In this document: in pieces, positions 26,560 to 36,734 of the stretch | Position numbering within the stretch: the stretch's first letter is position 1 | Layout of the letters: each line of letters opens with the position of its first letter | NCBI RefSeq assembly: GCF_002077155.1 | Contig: NZ_CP015027.1 | Coordinates: forward strand, 2,768,501-2,832,500 | Direction of reading: 5' to 3' | DNA from: Sporosarcina sp. P33 | Lineage (GTDB): Bacteria > Bacillota > Bacilli > Bacillales_A > Planococcaceae | Length of the DNA stretch: 64,000 nucleotides | Position numbers and translations under genes: made by a program | Notes under the pieces: generated by a model | What the model was told of the DNA's origin: nothing | The model's input: the letters and a program-made list of their open reading frames with translations, nothing else | Database searches by the model: none

Positions 26560-26624
26560 TGAAAAAAACCCCCAATTAGTCTTTTGTAAAACTTCATAAC
26601 CGTGTCGTACAATTCTTACTTAGA

Positions 26625-26679
26625 ATACCAAATATTGCAATGGATTTCAATTAGAATGAATCGAAGATAATAATTATTA
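26625..26679 (-). promoter_or_regulatory. ykuU promoter with an upstream Fur/PerR-type box
   Basis: On the minus strand TTGAAA and TATTCT are separated by 17 bases (about 26625-26653), a good sigma-A promoter. Upstream, AGATAATAATTATTA at 26665-26679 (plus strand) matches the Fur 7-1-7 consensus TGATAATNATTATCA at 12 of 14 defined positions and the PerR consensus slightly less well. Regulation is inferred only. Confidence 0.45.
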
Positions 26680-26724
26680 TTAAATAGAACAAAAAACCTA
26701 TATTATGAGGATTTGAGCAGGTGT

Positions 26725-27027
26725 TTACTCAAAGTCTTGTTTGCAGTCAGAAGGTTTTACGGGGCGTGTCTGGCATGTTTTGCAATTCGGATCACAAATC
26801 ATTTCTCGCCATTCATCGCAATCTTTACAATAGCGTGCATCAAACTCGTCACTGTAATGCAGCGGTTCCATGCACTCCACACAATGAGAAGCCATCTCTT
26901 TCCATGTGCGGATTTTCTTGTTGTTCAACAGAAAAATCCCTTCCAGGTGATTTTCTCTTGTTGCAGGCTCTGATCTTCGGTTTCGCTTGTCATCAGAGTC
27001 CAGGTAAAAAAACAAATGGTCTTCCAA
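26725..27027 (-). CDS. Cys-rich, probably zinc-binding small protein
   Basis: A 100-residue protein whose second half holds eight Cys: CVEC (49/52), CKDC (67/70), then 78, 82, 85 and 95 in CDPNCKTC and a tail Cys. The two CxxC pairs separated by 14 residues look like a zinc ribbon; the CxxxCxxC trio could bind a second metal. I recognise no family. The start is TTG 27027 with an ideal AAGGAGGG site. It diverges from the potABCD operon and lies upstream of ykuU on the same strand. Confidence 0.65.
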   Translation of the reverse strand: MEDHLFFYLDSDDKRNRRSEPATRENHLEGIFLLNNKKIRTWKEMASHCVECMEPLHYSDEFDARYCKDCDEWREMICDPNCKTCQTRPVKPSDCKQDFE

Positions 27028-27136
27028 CTGAATCCCTCCTTACTAGATGGTTTCATTCTACTATGTCATCTGCGAAAAAACAATTTTCATGACCGTTATT
27101 CTGTAGGTAAATTGTCATTTAAATGCAGGGAGACAG

Positions 27137-27164
27137 TTGATTTCACTATGGTATTGTGTATAAT
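27137..27164 (+). promoter_or_regulatory. Promoter of the potABCD operon
   Basis: TTGATT (27137-27142), 16-bp spacer, TATAAT (27159-27164), giving a leader of about 55 bases before potA. Confidence 0.65.
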
Positions 27165-27226
27165 AAGTAAGTTTACAACTGTTCTAGTACTATTTGAGTT
27201 ATTACGTTATGCAAGGAGGAAGTATA

Positions 27227-28333
27227 TTGACTAATCAGCCGATTATCCGTTTTGAAAATGTCACGAAACGATACAGCGAATCGACAACAGTGCTCGACAG
27301 GGTTTCTTTTGAAATGGAGCGCGGGAAATTTTATACATTGCTCGGCCCGTCAGGCTGCGGGAAGACCACTATTCTGCGTTTGATTGCAGGCTTTACAGAG
27401 GCAACAGACGGTTCGATTTTCTTTAATGGAAAGAAAATCAACTCAGTGCCCGCAAATGAGCGGCAAGTGAATACCGTATTTCAAGATTACGCGCTGTTCC
27501 CCCATTTAAATGTGTATGAGAATGTGGCGTTTGGCCTTCGTATAAAGAAAGTGAAGAAAAATGAAGTGGACCGTAGGGTAAAGGAAGCACTCAAGTTTGT
27601 GAACCTTCACGGATATGAAACACGTGAAATTACTGAAATGTCCGGCGGTCAGCGTCAGCGGGTCGCCATTGCACGAGCGATCATCAATGATCCGGAAGTC
27701 ATTTTACTCGATGAACCATTGTCCGCACTCGATTTGAAGCTGCGTTCAGAGATGCAATACGAGTTACGGGAGCAGCAGCAGCGTCTTGGCAAAACATTCG
27801 TATTTGTCACGCATGACCAGGAGGAAGCATTGGCTATGTCCGATGAAATTTTTGTCATGAACCATGGAGAAATTCAACAATCTGGAACACCTATTGATAT
27901 TTACGATGAGCCGATCAACCGGTTCGTAGCAGACTTTATTGGTGAATCGAATATTGTGACAGGGAGAATAGTGGAAGACTATCTGGTGGAGTTTACAGGC
28001 AAAAAGTTCGCTTGTGTGGACGGCGGATTCTATCCAAATGAGAAAGTCGACATCGTCATCCGGCCGGAAGATTTGGAAATGACGACAGTTGAGCAAGGAA
28101 AGCTAAGTGTCACAGTAGATACGCAATTGTTCCGGGGTGTGCATTATGAACTCTCGACCTATGATACGGACGGCAATGAGTGGCTTGTTCATTCGACAAA
28201 ACCGGCGGATGTCGGCACGGTCATCGGCCTGGACTTTGCACCGGCAGATATCCACGTCATGCGTCTGAATGAATCGGAAGAAGATTTTGATGCACGTCTG
28301 GAATCGTTTGGAGTGGCGGAAGATGAAGAATAA
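27227..28333 (+). CDS. potA: Spermidine/putrescine ABC transporter ATPase PotA
   Basis: A 368-residue ABC ATPase. Walker A is GPSGCGKTT, the signature is [14 protein letters not shown], Walker B is [12 protein letters not shown], and a switch His follows. A C-terminal TOBE-like regulatory domain covers about 240-340. It energises polyamine uptake together with PotB, PotC and PotD encoded directly downstream. The start is TTG 27227 behind AAGGAGGAAGTATA. Its 3' end overlaps potB by 11 bases. Confidence 0.92.
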   Translation: MTNQPIIRFENVTKRYSESTTVLDRVSFEMERGKFYTLLGPSGCGKTTILRLIAGFTEATDGSIFFNGKKINSVPANERQVNTVFQDYALFPHLNVYENVAFGLRIKKVKKNEVDRRVKEALKFVNLHGYETREITEMSGGQRQRVAIARAIINDPEVILLDEPLSALDLKLRSEMQYELREQQQRLGKTFVFVTHDQEEALAMSDEIFVMNHGEIQQSGTPIDIYDEPINRFVADFIGESNIVTGRIVEDYLVEFTGKKFACVDGGFYPNEKVDIVIRPEDLEMTTVEQGKLSVTVDTQLFRGVHYELSTYDTDGNEWLVHSTKPADVGTVIGLDFAPADIHVMRLNESEEDFDARLESFGVAEDEE

Positions 28334-29132
28334 AAAACCGTTGCGGTTCGTTTATGCTGCGCCGTATGCGGCGTGGCTGCTGCTGTTTGTCCTGGCGCCG
28401 ATCGCCGTGATTGTCTACTATTCATTTTTTGATTTGTCCGGTCATCTGACATTGGCCAACTATCGCAACTTTTTTTCATCGGTTTACTTTAAATTAACGA
28501 TGAGTTCGTTCTGGTATGCATTTCTCATCACGTTCTTCTCGTTATTGATTTCATATCCGACAGCTTATTTTTTGACGAAAACTAGGCATAAGCAATTATG
28601 GCTGCTGCTGATCATCATTCCTTCGTGGATTAATCTGCTGCTGAAAACGTATGCCTTCATTGGATTGATGGGGCAGTATGGGCCTATTAATGCACTGTTG
28701 GAGACAATTGGCATCGGCGGTCAGCAGATTTTATTTACAGATTTCAGTTTTGTCTTTGTATCGGTTTATATTTTCATTCCGTTCATGATTCTGCCGATTT
28801 TCAACTCGCTGGATAAAATTAACCCTGCATTGCTGGATGCATCCAAAGATCTCGGAGCGAACGCATGGGTAACGTTTAAGCGTGTGGTTTGGCCGATGAC
28901 CATTGACGGGGTGAAATCGGGTGTCCAAGTAGTTTTCATTCCGGCACTTTCATTATTTATGATTACGCGTTTAATCGCCGGGAATAAGGTTATTACGCTT
29001 GGAACTGCAATTGAGCAGCAATTCCTCGTTACGCAAAACTGGGGGATGGGTTCGACAATTGCTGTATTCCTCATCATCTTCATGTTTTTAATTATGGTTC
29101 TGACATCGGGCAAAGAGAGGGGGCACCGTTAA
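28323..29132 (+). CDS. potB: Polyamine ABC transporter permease PotB
   Basis: A 269-residue inner-membrane permease with about six helices and the ATPase-docking EAA-type loop [20 protein letters not shown] (about 175-195). It forms the channel with PotC. ATG 28323 lies inside the end of potA with GGAGTGGCGGAAG before it, so translation is coupled. The next gene starts immediately after its stop codon. Confidence 0.9.
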   Translation: MKNKKPLRFVYAAPYAAWLLLFVLAPIAVIVYYSFFDLSGHLTLANYRNFFSSVYFKLTMSSFWYAFLITFFSLLISYPTAYFLTKTRHKQLWLLLIIIPSWINLLLKTYAFIGLMGQYGPINALLETIGIGGQQILFTDFSFVFVSVYIFIPFMILPIFNSLDKINPALLDASKDLGANAWVTFKRVVWPMTIDGVKSGVQVVFIPALSLFMITRLIAGNKVITLGTAIEQQFLVTQNWGMGSTIAVFLIIFMFLIMVLTSGKERGHR

Positions 29133-29930
29133 ATGGGAAAGTTAAGCAGTCTGCCAAAAATTTATCTGACGCTTGTCTTTGTGATTTTATACGCGCCTAT
29201 TTTCTATCTTATTTATTACTCTTTTAACTCCGGTGGCGGAATGTCACATTTTGAATCATTTACATTGGAACATTATCAGGCAGTCTTTCAAGATACCCGG
29301 CTGCTGATCATTGTTATGAATACGGTAATCATTGCGCTGCTGTCGGCATTGCTTTCTACCACAATCGGCGTGATCGGCGCATTGGCAATATACTTTATGA
29401 AGAATAAATCAGCACGCCAGACCATCTTGTCGCTCAATAATATTTTGATCGTCAGTCCGGATGTCATTATTGGCGCTTCATTCTTAATTTTATTTACGCT
29501 GATAGGGGTCAAGCTTGGATTTGCGTCTGTTCTGATTTCTCATATTGCGTTCAGTATTCCGATTGTTGTCATTATGGTCCTGCCAAAACTGCAGGAGATG
29601 AGCACTTCGTTAATTGATGCCGCGCTCGACTTAGGTGCCACGCGAAAAGATGTAATGACGCGAGTGATATTGCCGTATATCAAACCGGGCATATTTGCAG
29701 GATTTTTCCTTGCTTTGACATATTCACTGGATGATTTTGCAGTGACATTCTTCGTGACAGGAAACGGTTTCTCGACTTTATCCGTAGAAATTTACTCCAT
29801 GGCACGAACGGGCATCACCTTGACAATCAATGCACTGTCAGGCTTGATATTTTTGATTACCATCGTTCTGGTGCTTGGATATTATATTATCGGCAATAAA
29901 GCAAAGTCACCTCAGGGGGTGAGGAAATGA
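29133..29930 (+). CDS. potC: Polyamine ABC transporter permease PotC
   Basis: A 265-residue permease with about six helices and the EAA loop DAALDLGATRKDVMTRVILP. It pairs with PotB. The ATG follows the potB TAA with no gap, and its own stop overlaps the potD start as ATGA, showing a tightly coupled operon. Confidence 0.9.
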   Translation: MGKLSSLPKIYLTLVFVILYAPIFYLIYYSFNSGGGMSHFESFTLEHYQAVFQDTRLLIIVMNTVIIALLSALLSTTIGVIGALAIYFMKNKSARQTILSLNNILIVSPDVIIGASFLILFTLIGVKLGFASVLISHIAFSIPIVVIMVLPKLQEMSTSLIDAALDLGATRKDVMTRVILPYIKPGIFAGFFLALTYSLDDFAVTFFVTGNGFSTLSVEIYSMARTGITLTINALSGLIFLITIVLVLGYYIIGNKAKSPQGVRK

Positions 29931-31000
29931 GAGGGTTAATCAGCAGTGCAGCGGCTATTCTGCTAGTTTCCGGTTTTTTATTGTTCATAAATTACCGGCT
30001 TGAACATAAGGCGGGGAGTGCGGGGAAAGATACGATTACAGTCTATAACTGGGGTGAATATATTGATCCGGACCTTCTGAAAGAGTTTGAAGAGAAGGAG
30101 GGGATTAAGGTTATCTATGAAACGTTTGACTCGAATGAAGGAATGATGGGAAAAATTGAGCAAGGGGGAACGTCTTATGATGTGACAGTGCCCTCCGAGT
30201 ATGCGGTGCAGATGATGGAAGAAAAAGATTTGCTGATACCGCTCGATTTCTCCAAGATTCCTAACATTCAACATATAGATCCTTACTTTATGGATCTCCC
30301 GTTTGATCCGGATAATCAATATTCCATTCCATACTTCTGGGGTACAGTTGGAATTGCTTATAATCCTTCGCTGTTGGAAGGACAGACATTTGAAAGCTGG
30401 GACAGTTTATGGGATGCATCACTGCGCCAAAAGCTGATCTTGGTAGACAGTGCCCGGGAAGTGATTGGAGTGTCGCTGAATTCGCTTGGTTACTCATTAA
30501 ATTCCACGAGTTTGCAGGAGCTGAAAGAAGCGACGGATAAGCTGGAAACAATGGGACCAAACGTCAAGGCGGTTATTGGTGACGAAGTGACTCAGCTCAT
30601 GATCAATAATGAAGCGTCCGTCGCACTGACTTGGTCAGGGCAGGCGGCAGATATGATTTCAGAAAACGATGAAATTGATTATATCGTCCCTGAAGAAGGA
30701 TCGAATCTATGGTTTGATAATATCGTTATACCGAAAACGGCCACGAATATCGAGGGAGCATATAAATTTATTAATTTCATGCTGGATCCCGAAGTGGCTG
30801 CACAAAACGCTGAATATGTAGGTTATTCCACTCCAAACATCTCGGCTCTATCATTTATGGATGAAGAAATTACGAGTGATGAGAGATTCTATCCTGATGA
30901 ACAGGCGCGAGAAAATCTGGAAGTGTATGAAAACTTAGGATTAGAAACGCTTGGGGTGTATAATGAGTTATTCCTGAAATTTAAAATGGGATTGCGGTAA
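29927..31000 (+). CDS. potD: Polyamine-binding protein PotD, membrane-anchored form
   Basis: A 357-residue extracytoplasmic solute-binding protein that delivers spermidine/putrescine to PotABC. ITVYNWGEYIDPDLL marks the start of the mature domain (about 37), and the polyamine pocket residues of the family (Trp and Asp/Glu in YNWGEYI, WSGQAADM) are visible. The N-terminus is a hydrophobic helix without any lipobox Cys, so it is probably held by an uncleaved signal anchor rather than a lipid. Last gene of potABCD. Confidence 0.88.
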   Translation: MRGLISSAAAILLVSGFLLFINYRLEHKAGSAGKDTITVYNWGEYIDPDLLKEFEEKEGIKVIYETFDSNEGMMGKIEQGGTSYDVTVPSEYAVQMMEEKDLLIPLDFSKIPNIQHIDPYFMDLPFDPDNQYSIPYFWGTVGIAYNPSLLEGQTFESWDSLWDASLRQKLILVDSAREVIGVSLNSLGYSLNSTSLQELKEATDKLETMGPNVKAVIGDEVTQLMINNEASVALTWSGQAADMISENDEIDYIVPEEGSNLWFDNIVIPKTATNIEGAYKFINFMLDPEVAAQNAEYVGYSTPNISALSFMDEEITSDERFYPDEQARENLEVYENLGLETLGVYNELFLKFKMGLR

Positions 31001-31036
31001 GGCATATAACTGATCGTAAAGGCGAGGAGCAATGAT

Positions 31037-31696
31037 ATGAAAAAGGAATTTGTAGTAATTGGTTTAGGCCGTTTTGGAGGCAGTATTGTTAAAGAACTGA
31101 TTGAGCTTGAAGCAGATGTGATGGCCATTGACAAGTCGGAAGAACGTGTGGACGAATTTGCGAATATCGCAACACAGGCCGTTGCGGTAGATACGACAGA
31201 TGAAGCCGCACTGCGTTCATTAGGCATACGAAATTTCGAACATGTCGTTATCGCGATCGGGGAAAATATTCAAGCAAGCATTTTGACGACGCTAATTTTA
31301 AAAGAGATTGGCGTACAGAGAATTACAGTAAAAGCGCAAAATGATTATCATGAAAAAGTGCTGCGTAAAATTGGAGCGGATCAAGTCGTTCACCCTGAAC
31401 GGGATATGGGGAAGAGGATTGCGAATAATTTGGTTTCCAATAATATACTGGATTATTTGGAGCTGTCTGATGAATACTCTATCGTTGAGATTCAGGCCAA
31501 TGATCACATTGCGGGATCATCGCTGATAGATTTGGATATTCGGGCCAAGTATGGAGTGAATATTGTAGCGATTAAGCGCGGTACACATATACTCGTCTCA
31601 CCGCAGGCAATTGAGCAAATTGAAGTCAATGACATACTGATCGTCATTGGATCTGATTTAGACATTCACCGTTTTGAACGCAGAGCATTGCATTAA
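31037..31696 (+). CDS. ktrC: K+ uptake regulatory RCK protein KtrC
   Basis: A 219-residue cytoplasmic RCK protein. The N-terminal Rossmann fold has GLGRFGGS and an acidic strand end VMAIDKSEE for nucleotide binding. The C-terminal RCK_C domain (about 135-215) is the site that binds c-di-AMP in Ktr proteins. It gates KtrD (13385). The position just before rnjA is that of B. subtilis ktrC (ykqB). RBS GAGGAGCAATGAT precedes the ATG. No coupling to potD is evident beyond proximity (36 bases). Confidence 0.88.
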   Translation: MKKEFVVIGLGRFGGSIVKELIELEADVMAIDKSEERVDEFANIATQAVAVDTTDEAALRSLGIRNFEHVVIAIGENIQASILTTLILKEIGVQRITVKAQNDYHEKVLRKIGADQVVHPERDMGKRIANNLVSNNILDYLELSDEYSIVEIQANDHIAGSSLIDLDIRAKYGVNIVAIKRGTHILVSPQAIEQIEVNDILIVIGSDLDIHRFERRALH

Positions 31697-31749
31697 TCGA
31701 CAGGTAATATTGCGCGGAACGAGTGCACATGTCAAACCATATAAATAAA

Positions 31750-31790
31750 AAGAAGGCAAAATCCGAACATTACGGATTTTGCCTTCTATA
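31750..31790. terminator. Bidirectional terminator between ktrC and rnjA
   Basis: AGAAGGCAAAATCCG and CGGATTTTGCCTTCT form a perfect 15-bp stem around AACATTA between converging genes. Confidence 0.85.
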
Positions 31791-31835
31791 TTGAGCAAGT
31801 GCTGTTTAGCGCTTGCTTTTTGTATTTGGTAATAT

Positions 31836-33503
31836 TTACAATTCCATAATAACAGGAAGAATCATAGGTTTACGCTTTGTTTTTTCATACAGATACGGAA
31901 CGAGTGTATCAATAATATCGCCCTTTAGGTTGTTTACAGAATCCGGTTTTGCAGCCAGTTTACGCTGTAATGTTTTGGACAGCATATACTGTGCTTCATT
32001 GATCATTGCTCCTGATTCGCGCATATAAACAAACCCGCGAGAAATGAGATCAGGACCCGAAACTAAGCGGTTCTTCTTCGTATCAATTGTGGCTACAACG
32101 ATCACCAGGCCATCTTCTGACAGGATGCGGCGGTCACGCAGTACAACGTTGCCGATATCTCCAATTCCGCTGCCGTCAATGTAGACATCGCCTGAAGGTA
32201 CACGCCCTGCAAGTCTTGCTGATGAATCAGTAAGTGCAAGAACGTCTCCATTCCCCATGATGAAAATATTATCTGGCTCGACATCGCAGTCTATTGCAAG
32301 TTGAGAATGCATATTCATCATACGGTACTCACCGTGTATCGGCATGAAGTACTTCGGTTTGATTAAACGCAGCATGAGTTTCTGCTCTTCCTGTGATCCG
32401 TGTCCGGATGTATGGATGTTGTTTAATGGACCGTGGATTACTTCTGCGCCTGCACGGAACAGAGAGTTGATCGTTTTGTTAACGCTGAGTGTATTTCCTG
32501 GAATTGGTGATGATGAAAAGATGACTGTGTCTCCAGGCTGGATTTGCACTTGTCTGTGCGTACCGTTTGCAATGCGGGATAATGCCGCCATCGGTTCTCC
32601 TTGGCTGCCGGTGCATAAAATCATGACTTTATTGGCAGGGAGGCGGTTGAGTGACTGCGAATCCACAAACAGTTCCTTCGGCGCATCAATATATCCGAGT
32701 TCGCGTCCGATGGTAATCGCATTATCCATGCTTCGTCCGAAAATTGCGATTTTACGGTCGAAGATCTGTGCTGCTTCTATGACTTGCTGCAGTCTATGAA
32801 TGTTTGAAGCGAATGTAGCGAAAATAATCCGGCCGTCTACTGTACGGAAAATATCATTCAGGCTTTCTCCGACTTTTCTTTCAGACATCGTAAAGTTTGG
32901 CACTTCTGCATTCGTACTGTCTGACAATAGGCAAAGGACGCCTTCACTGCCGATCTTCGCCATCTTGTGTAAGTTGGCTGGTTCACCGACGGGCGTGAAG
33001 TCAAACTTGAAGTCTCCTGTATGAACAATATTGCCTGAAGGTGTTTTGACGACTACTCCGTACGCATCAGGAATACTGTGTGTAGTTCTGAAAAACGATA
33101 CTGCTGTTTTACGGAACTTGATGAAATCATCTTCTTCAATTTCATGAATTTCCGTTGTGCGCAATAGGCCGTGCTCTTCCAGCTTATTGCGAAGCAGTCC
33201 GATTGCCAGTTTGCCTCCATATACAGGTACGTTCACTTTGCGCAGCAAGTAAGGAATCCCGCCGATATGATCTTCGTGGCCGTGTGTGATGAAAAGTCCT
33301 TTAATCTTGTCGATATTGCGTTCTAAGTATGTGTAATCCGGAATTACGTAATCAATGCCTAATAATTCATCTTCAGGGAACTTAATGCCGGCATCAATAA
33401 TAATGATTTCGTCCTGGAATTGTACACAATACGTATTTTTACCGATTTCACCTAGTCCGCCTAGGGCAAAAACGGCTGTTTCATTGTTCTTTATAGATTT
33501 CAT
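31836..33503 (-). CDS. rnjA: Ribonuclease J1
   Basis: A 555-residue metallo-beta-lactamase/beta-CASP nuclease with 5'-to-3' exonuclease and endonuclease activity in mRNA decay and RNA maturation. The metal site is HGHEDH near residues 75-80, followed by further conserved His/Asp in VHTGDFKFD. The beta-CASP part includes TFASNIHR. The C-terminal domain ends at MEL. The start ATG lies 3 bases after the rpoY stop with no strong ribosome site of its own, so translation is coupled. Confidence 0.95.
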   Translation of the reverse strand: MKSIKNNETAVFALGGLGEIGKNTYCVQFQDEIIIIDAGIKFPEDELLGIDYVIPDYTYLERNIDKIKGLFITHGHEDHIGGIPYLLRKVNVPVYGGKLAIGLLRNKLEEHGLLRTTEIHEIEEDDFIKFRKTAVSFFRTTHSIPDAYGVVVKTPSGNIVHTGDFKFDFTPVGEPANLHKMAKIGSEGVLCLLSDSTNAEVPNFTMSERKVGESLNDIFRTVDGRIIFATFASNIHRLQQVIEAAQIFDRKIAIFGRSMDNAITIGRELGYIDAPKELFVDSQSLNRLPANKVMILCTGSQGEPMAALSRIANGTHRQVQIQPGDTVIFSSSPIPGNTLSVNKTINSLFRAGAEVIHGPLNNIHTSGHGSQEEQKLMLRLIKPKYFMPIHGEYRMMNMHSQLAIDCDVEPDNIFIMGNGDVLALTDSSARLAGRVPSGDVYIDGSGIGDIGNVVLRDRRILSEDGLVIVVATIDTKKNRLVSGPDLISRGFVYMRESGAMINEAQYMLSKTLQRKLAAKPDSVNNLKGDIIDTLVPYLYEKTKRKPMILPVIMEL

Positions 33504-33506
33504 CGA

Positions 33507-33716
33507 TTAGACCTGCTCAACCTGAAAGTCTGGGGAAGCTTGTTCGTATGCTAAATGCTCGCCTTCCAGCTTTTGGATGTATTCAATCATTATTTCACGA
33601 TTCTGTAATTGATCGCGGACTTCTTTTTCTGTTTCAGCTTCTACATACAAGCTGCGTGTGTTTTCGCGGACTGGAACTTGGTGTACGTTTTCATGGTAAA
33701 AAACTTTGAAAATCAT
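33507..33716 (-). CDS. rpoY: RNA polymerase epsilon subunit RpoY (YkzG)
   Basis: A 69-residue small protein matching the RpoY/YkzG family (MIFKVFYHENVHQVPVREN start, then EAETEKEVRDQL), which binds RNA polymerase in firmicutes. It is the first gene of the rpoY-rnjA operon, as in B. subtilis. RBS AGGAGAG lies before the ATG. Confidence 0.92.
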   Translation of the reverse strand: MIFKVFYHENVHQVPVRENTRSLYVEAETEKEVRDQLQNREIMIEYIQKLEGEHLAYEQASPDFQVEQV

Positions 33717-33782
33717 GTTAAACTCTCCTTTTTACGTTCGTTATAAGTCATATCCTCAATAATAGCATGCAATTTCCCTAAA

Positions 33783-33814
33783 ATAAAGAAAAGCCCACCA
33801 ATTACTTGGCGGGC
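33783..33814 (-). terminator. Terminator after the 23-aa peptide gene
   Basis: On the minus strand GCCCGCC pairs with GGTGGGC around AAGTAATT (one G-U), followed by TTTTCTTT. It begins 9 bases after the peptide stop codon. Confidence 0.75.
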
Positions 33815-33822
33815 GTAATAGT

Positions 33823-33894
33823 CTAGGCAATCGTCTTTTTACCGAGCAGGCCATTGAGTCGTCTAAGCAATTTGCGTTTCAGACGTTTATACAT
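33823..33894 (-). CDS. 23-residue cationic peptide in its own transcription unit
   Basis: The minus strand encodes MYKRLKRKLLRRLNGLLGKK plus TIA. It has nine basic residues and no acidic ones, with Leu spaced to form an amphipathic helix. It is too short for usual ORF cut-offs but carries a full set of signals: a TTGACA promoter (33917-33945), AAGGAG ten bases before the ATG, and a terminator right after the stop. It lies between def and rpoY. I recognise no family. A regulatory, membrane-active or RNA-binding role are all open. Confidence 0.6.
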   Translation of the reverse strand: MYKRLKRKLLRRLNGLLGKKTIA

Positions 33895-33916
33895 GGCGTC
33901 ATCACTCCTTGATATG

Positions 33917-33945
33917 ACTGTAACAGATTTTTGCCAGTCTGTCAA
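33917..33945 (-). promoter_or_regulatory. Promoter of the 23-aa peptide gene
   Basis: On the minus strand a perfect TTGACA (33940-33945) stands 17 bases from TACAGT (33917-33922). The predicted start near 33910 leaves a leader of only about 16 bases, beginning at the ribosome site itself. Confidence 0.65.
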
Positions 33946-33956
33946 GTTTAAATCCT

Positions 33957-34514
33957 TTACTCTCTATCAAATGGGACAGCGTCCGGTATTTCTTTATATG
34001 GAGCATTCTCATCTATATGGTCATAAAACATTATGCCGTTCAGATGGTCCAGTTCGTGCTGGAATGCAATCGCGGGCAGTCCTTTTAACCGCTTTTTGAT
34101 TACATTGCCTTCTTTATCAAAAGCTTTTACTGTAATGCGGGCATAGCGCGGCACATAACCCGGCACTTCGCGATCGACTGATAAACAGCCTTCTCCCGTA
34201 GAAATATAGGTTTTTTCCACAGAATGACTGACGATCTTCGGATTGATGGCGATAAAGTTTTCCAGCGCATATTCTTCATCAGGTATATGGAGAACAAAAA
34301 TTCTTTTGGAGGCGTTGACTTGGGGTGCTGCCAAACCGATTCCGGAGCGCAGTCCATATTTTTCGCACAGCTCATCGTCCTGGCTATTGACGATATACTC
34401 CATCATGTCATCGCACAGCTGCCGGTCTTCGTCGCTTAAAGGGAATTTTACTTCCTCCGCCTTCTTGCGCAGAGTAGGGTGGCCTTCCCGGATAATATCT
34501 TTCATTAAAATCAT
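33957..34514 (-). CDS. def: Peptide deformylase
   Basis: A 185-residue metalloenzyme that removes the N-formyl group from new proteins. The three family motifs are present: GIGLAAPQ (about 56-63), EGCLS with the metal-binding Cys, and QHELDHLNG with two metal-ligand His and the catalytic Glu. The length fits the type-2 enzymes of Gram-positive bacteria. ATG 34514 follows GAAAGGAAGAG; the 31 residues that could be added upstream have no counterpart in the family. Confidence 0.93.
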   Translation of the reverse strand: MILMKDIIREGHPTLRKKAEEVKFPLSDEDRQLCDDMMEYIVNSQDDELCEKYGLRSGIGLAAPQVNASKRIFVLHIPDEEYALENFIAINPKIVSHSVEKTYISTGEGCLSVDREVPGYVPRYARITVKAFDKEGNVIKKRLKGLPAIAFQHELDHLNGIMFYDHIDENAPYKEIPDAVPFDRE

Positions 34515-34683
34515 TTCTGCTCTTCCTTTCGGATATATTGGGTATACTACAATCCGCAGTGCGCTTTTACAACGCGCAGGTGCGGGTATATAATCATACA
34601 AATCCATTTCCTCTTATACAGTATAAACGAATGAGAAAAAGGGTGAAAGGAAAATGTGTGATGAAACATTAGGAGGTCAATTA

Positions 34684-35319
34684 ATGAAGAAAATCATGTA
34701 TTCTCTGTTCATACTCCTTCTATTAACTGCCTGTTCCAAAGAGCCGGCAATGGACCGGCAGCTCAAAGAATTATTAGTTGCAGTAGATGAAAAAGATAAT
34801 CAGGGGAAGACCATTGTGAAGAAGTTAACTAAGCTGGAACGTAAAGAGCAGGACCTTTTCAATGAAGCGATGGAACTGACACAGCGGAAATATCCTGAAG
34901 TGAAGCAGCGTGTCGCTGCATTAAAAAAGTCTGCGCACGAACGGACAAACCTTCTGGAAAAAGAGGAGCATGCGGCAGATAAAGCGAAGGAAGCAGTGGA
35001 GCGACTTTCCGAATGGGCAGCTTCTGCGGGTTCATCCGAACAGACGCAAGTTGAGGCTGTAGCCGCTGTATTGCAAAAACGTTACGAAGAGCACGAAACA
35101 TTTGTTTTAGAGTATAAAAAAATGATTGACAGTCAGACTCAGTTATATACACAGCTTGAAGACAGGGAGGTTCGTGACCGCGAACTGCAAAAATATGCGG
35201 CCGAAGTAAACAACTTACTGATTTCTTGCCGGCAGACGCTGGAAGAATATAATGAATTGACACTGCAGGCAAACAGATTGGCCGGACGTGCAATAGTAAG
35301 TTTAGAAAAGGCGAAATAA
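34684..35319 (+). CDS. ykyA: YkyA-type coiled-coil lipoprotein
   Basis: A 211-residue lipoprotein with the lipobox LLTAC, lipidated Cys at 16. The mature part is almost all charged heptad-like helix (about 35-205), a predicted coiled coil. It corresponds in position and type to B. subtilis YkyA, a putative cell-wall-binding lipoprotein of unknown function. The ATG follows TTAGGAGGTCAATTA. Divergent from def, upstream of the pdh operon. Confidence 0.8.
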   Translation: MKKIMYSLFILLLLTACSKEPAMDRQLKELLVAVDEKDNQGKTIVKKLTKLERKEQDLFNEAMELTQRKYPEVKQRVAALKKSAHERTNLLEKEEHAADKAKEAVERLSEWAASAGSSEQTQVEAVAAVLQKRYEEHETFVLEYKKMIDSQTQLYTQLEDREVRDRELQKYAAEVNNLLISCRQTLEEYNELTLQANRLAGRAIVSLEKAK

Positions 35320-35426
35320 GGAAACATGTAAGAGAAAGAACAAAAGTCAAAGTGCGGATCGGGTGATTCACATTTCATACATTTAATGCCGGCGGTCTGG
35401 GAGGCATCACTGCCGAAAGTAAACAC

Positions 35427-35472
35427 AACTGTACCAACACAGAAATGATATTGTGTTAGTACAGTTAATATT
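35427..35472 (+). terminator. Possible terminator between ykyA and pdhA
   Basis: AACTGTACCAACACA pairs with TGTGTTAGTACAGTT (one G-U) around ~10 bases, followed by AATATTTCTT. The T-tract is weak. The rest of 35320-35515 shows no gene. Confidence 0.5.
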
Positions 35473-35515
35473 TCTTAAAAGTAAGTAATATTGAAAAAGT
35501 CTTTAGTTACAATGG

Positions 35516-35544
35516 TTGACCGAGTGATCAGTTTTAAGTATACT
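35516..35544 (+). promoter_or_regulatory. Promoter of the pdhABCD operon
   Basis: TTGACC (35516-35521), 17-bp spacer, TATACT (35539-35544). It implies a leader of about 65 bases. Confidence 0.75.
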
Positions 35545-35546
35545 AA

Positions 35547-36731
<1,185 letters not shown>

Positions 36732-36734
36732 TTC

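Noticed and set aside
33957..34607. Longer peptide deformylase starting at 34607
   Set aside because: The extra 31 residues have no family counterpart, and GAAAGGAAGAG precedes the internal ATG 34514.
35350..35426. Possible regulatory RNA between ykyA and pdhA
   Set aside because: Some local pairing exists (GTGAT/ATCAC), but no known riboswitch or leader motif could be recognised.
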